Shown: one piece after another, positions 5,025 to 5,355 of the stretch | Layout of the letters: each line of letters begins with the position of its first letter | Numbering within the stretch: position 1 is the stretch's first letter | Assembly: GCA_050114795.1 (NCBI GenBank) | Contig: JASFRS010000166.1 | Coordinates: forward strand, 1 to 5,355 | From: JASFRS01 sp050114795 | GTDB taxonomy: Bacteria > Pseudomonadota > Alphaproteobacteria > Sphingomonadales > CAKZYD01 | Reading direction: 5' to 3' | DNA length: 5,355 nt | Position numbers and translations under genes: made by a program | The notes under the pieces: generated by a model | What the model saw: only the letters and a program-made list of their open reading frames with translations | Database searches by the model: none | What the model was told of the DNA's origin: nothing

Positions 5025-5355
5025 TTATTCGTCAATGACTTCGACATAATGATCTTCGGACATATCCCCGCATAAGCGCGAGCCATTGTCAGGGTTTTTA
5101 ATAACCACTCCGTACATTCATAGACTTCCACGTAGTACCAATCTTCAAATGTTTCGTAGCCCTCAGTTGTCGGGTTTTTTGCCCAATCCCCCTTGGCGGT
5201 ACGGCCATATTCATAGACATGCCAAGGGCTATCTCCGTTAAAGACCACCCCATTGAACAAAACATGGTCGAGAGATATTTGGCCCTTTTATAGAGCCAAG
5301 TCGCCAAACCAATAAGAGCTAGACCGACTGTTAGGCAAATAAAAAAGGAAACAAA
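5025..5355 (-). pseudogene. Small membrane-anchored hypothetical protein gene, two apparent frameshifts, runs off right edge
   Basis: Three - strand segments join into one sensible protein if one base is restored at each of two points. The first segment, from the window edge, reads FVSFFICLTVGLALIGLATW, a clear transmembrane helix, followed by LYK. The frame then breaks in the A run at about 5286-5289. The second segment contains LFNGVVFNGDSPWHVYEYG and ETFEDWYYVEVYE. It breaks again near 5104-5112. The third reads VVIKNPDNGSRLCGDMSEDH and ends VEVIDE at TAA 5025-5027, just before the shared terminator. The reconstructed visible part is about 110 residues: one N-terminal membrane anchor and an acidic, aromatic-rich soluble domain. 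The start codon is outside the window. I do not recognise the family. Both lesions are equivalent to single-base losses, so they could be real decay or sequencing errors, especially the first one in a homopolymer. Confidence 0.72.

Overview
The window looks like chromosomal DNA of an alphaproteobacterium of moderate GC. The evidence is the alphaproteobacterial style of the ThiC N-terminus, a TPP riboswitch in front of a lone thiC, and a FadD-like acyl-CoA ligase. The organism assignment is inferred from protein style, not from a search. The ligase and thiC are clearly coding and GC-balanced. The roughly 2 kb between them is AT-rich and contains no long gene.

Layout: (1) positions 1-1086 hold the C-terminal two thirds of an AMP-forming acyl-CoA synthetase on the + strand, closed by a perfect 12-bp stem terminator. 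(2) 1133-1677 holds no gene I can support. (3) 1678-2504 holds two small paralogous genes on the - strand, each encoding a 43-residue peptide with a textbook double-glycine leader and an 18-residue Gly/Pro/Ala-rich core. Each gene is followed by the same hairpin inside a 52-bp perfect repeat, and each has an 8-bp inverted repeat about 30 bp upstream of its start. They are too short for ordinary ORF calling and are the most interesting content here. (4) 2505-2907 is very AT-rich and then gene-poor, with palindromes of the form TGAC-N-GTCA. (5) 2912-4967 is the thiamin unit: promoter, TPP riboswitch, possible expression-platform hairpin and thiC, followed by a strong terminator. (6) 5025-5355 on the - strand is a small membrane-anchored protein gene broken into three reading frames; it runs off the right edge and converges on thiC, sharing its terminator.

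Functional picture: the ligase and thiC are ordinary metabolism and seem unrelated. The two leader peptides would be exported and trimmed by a C39-peptidase ABC transporter, which is not in this window and must be encoded elsewhere. The conserved core, with no cysteine and no aromatic residue, is more like a secreted signal or a small unmodified peptide than a classical pore-forming bacteriocin, but its function is unknown.
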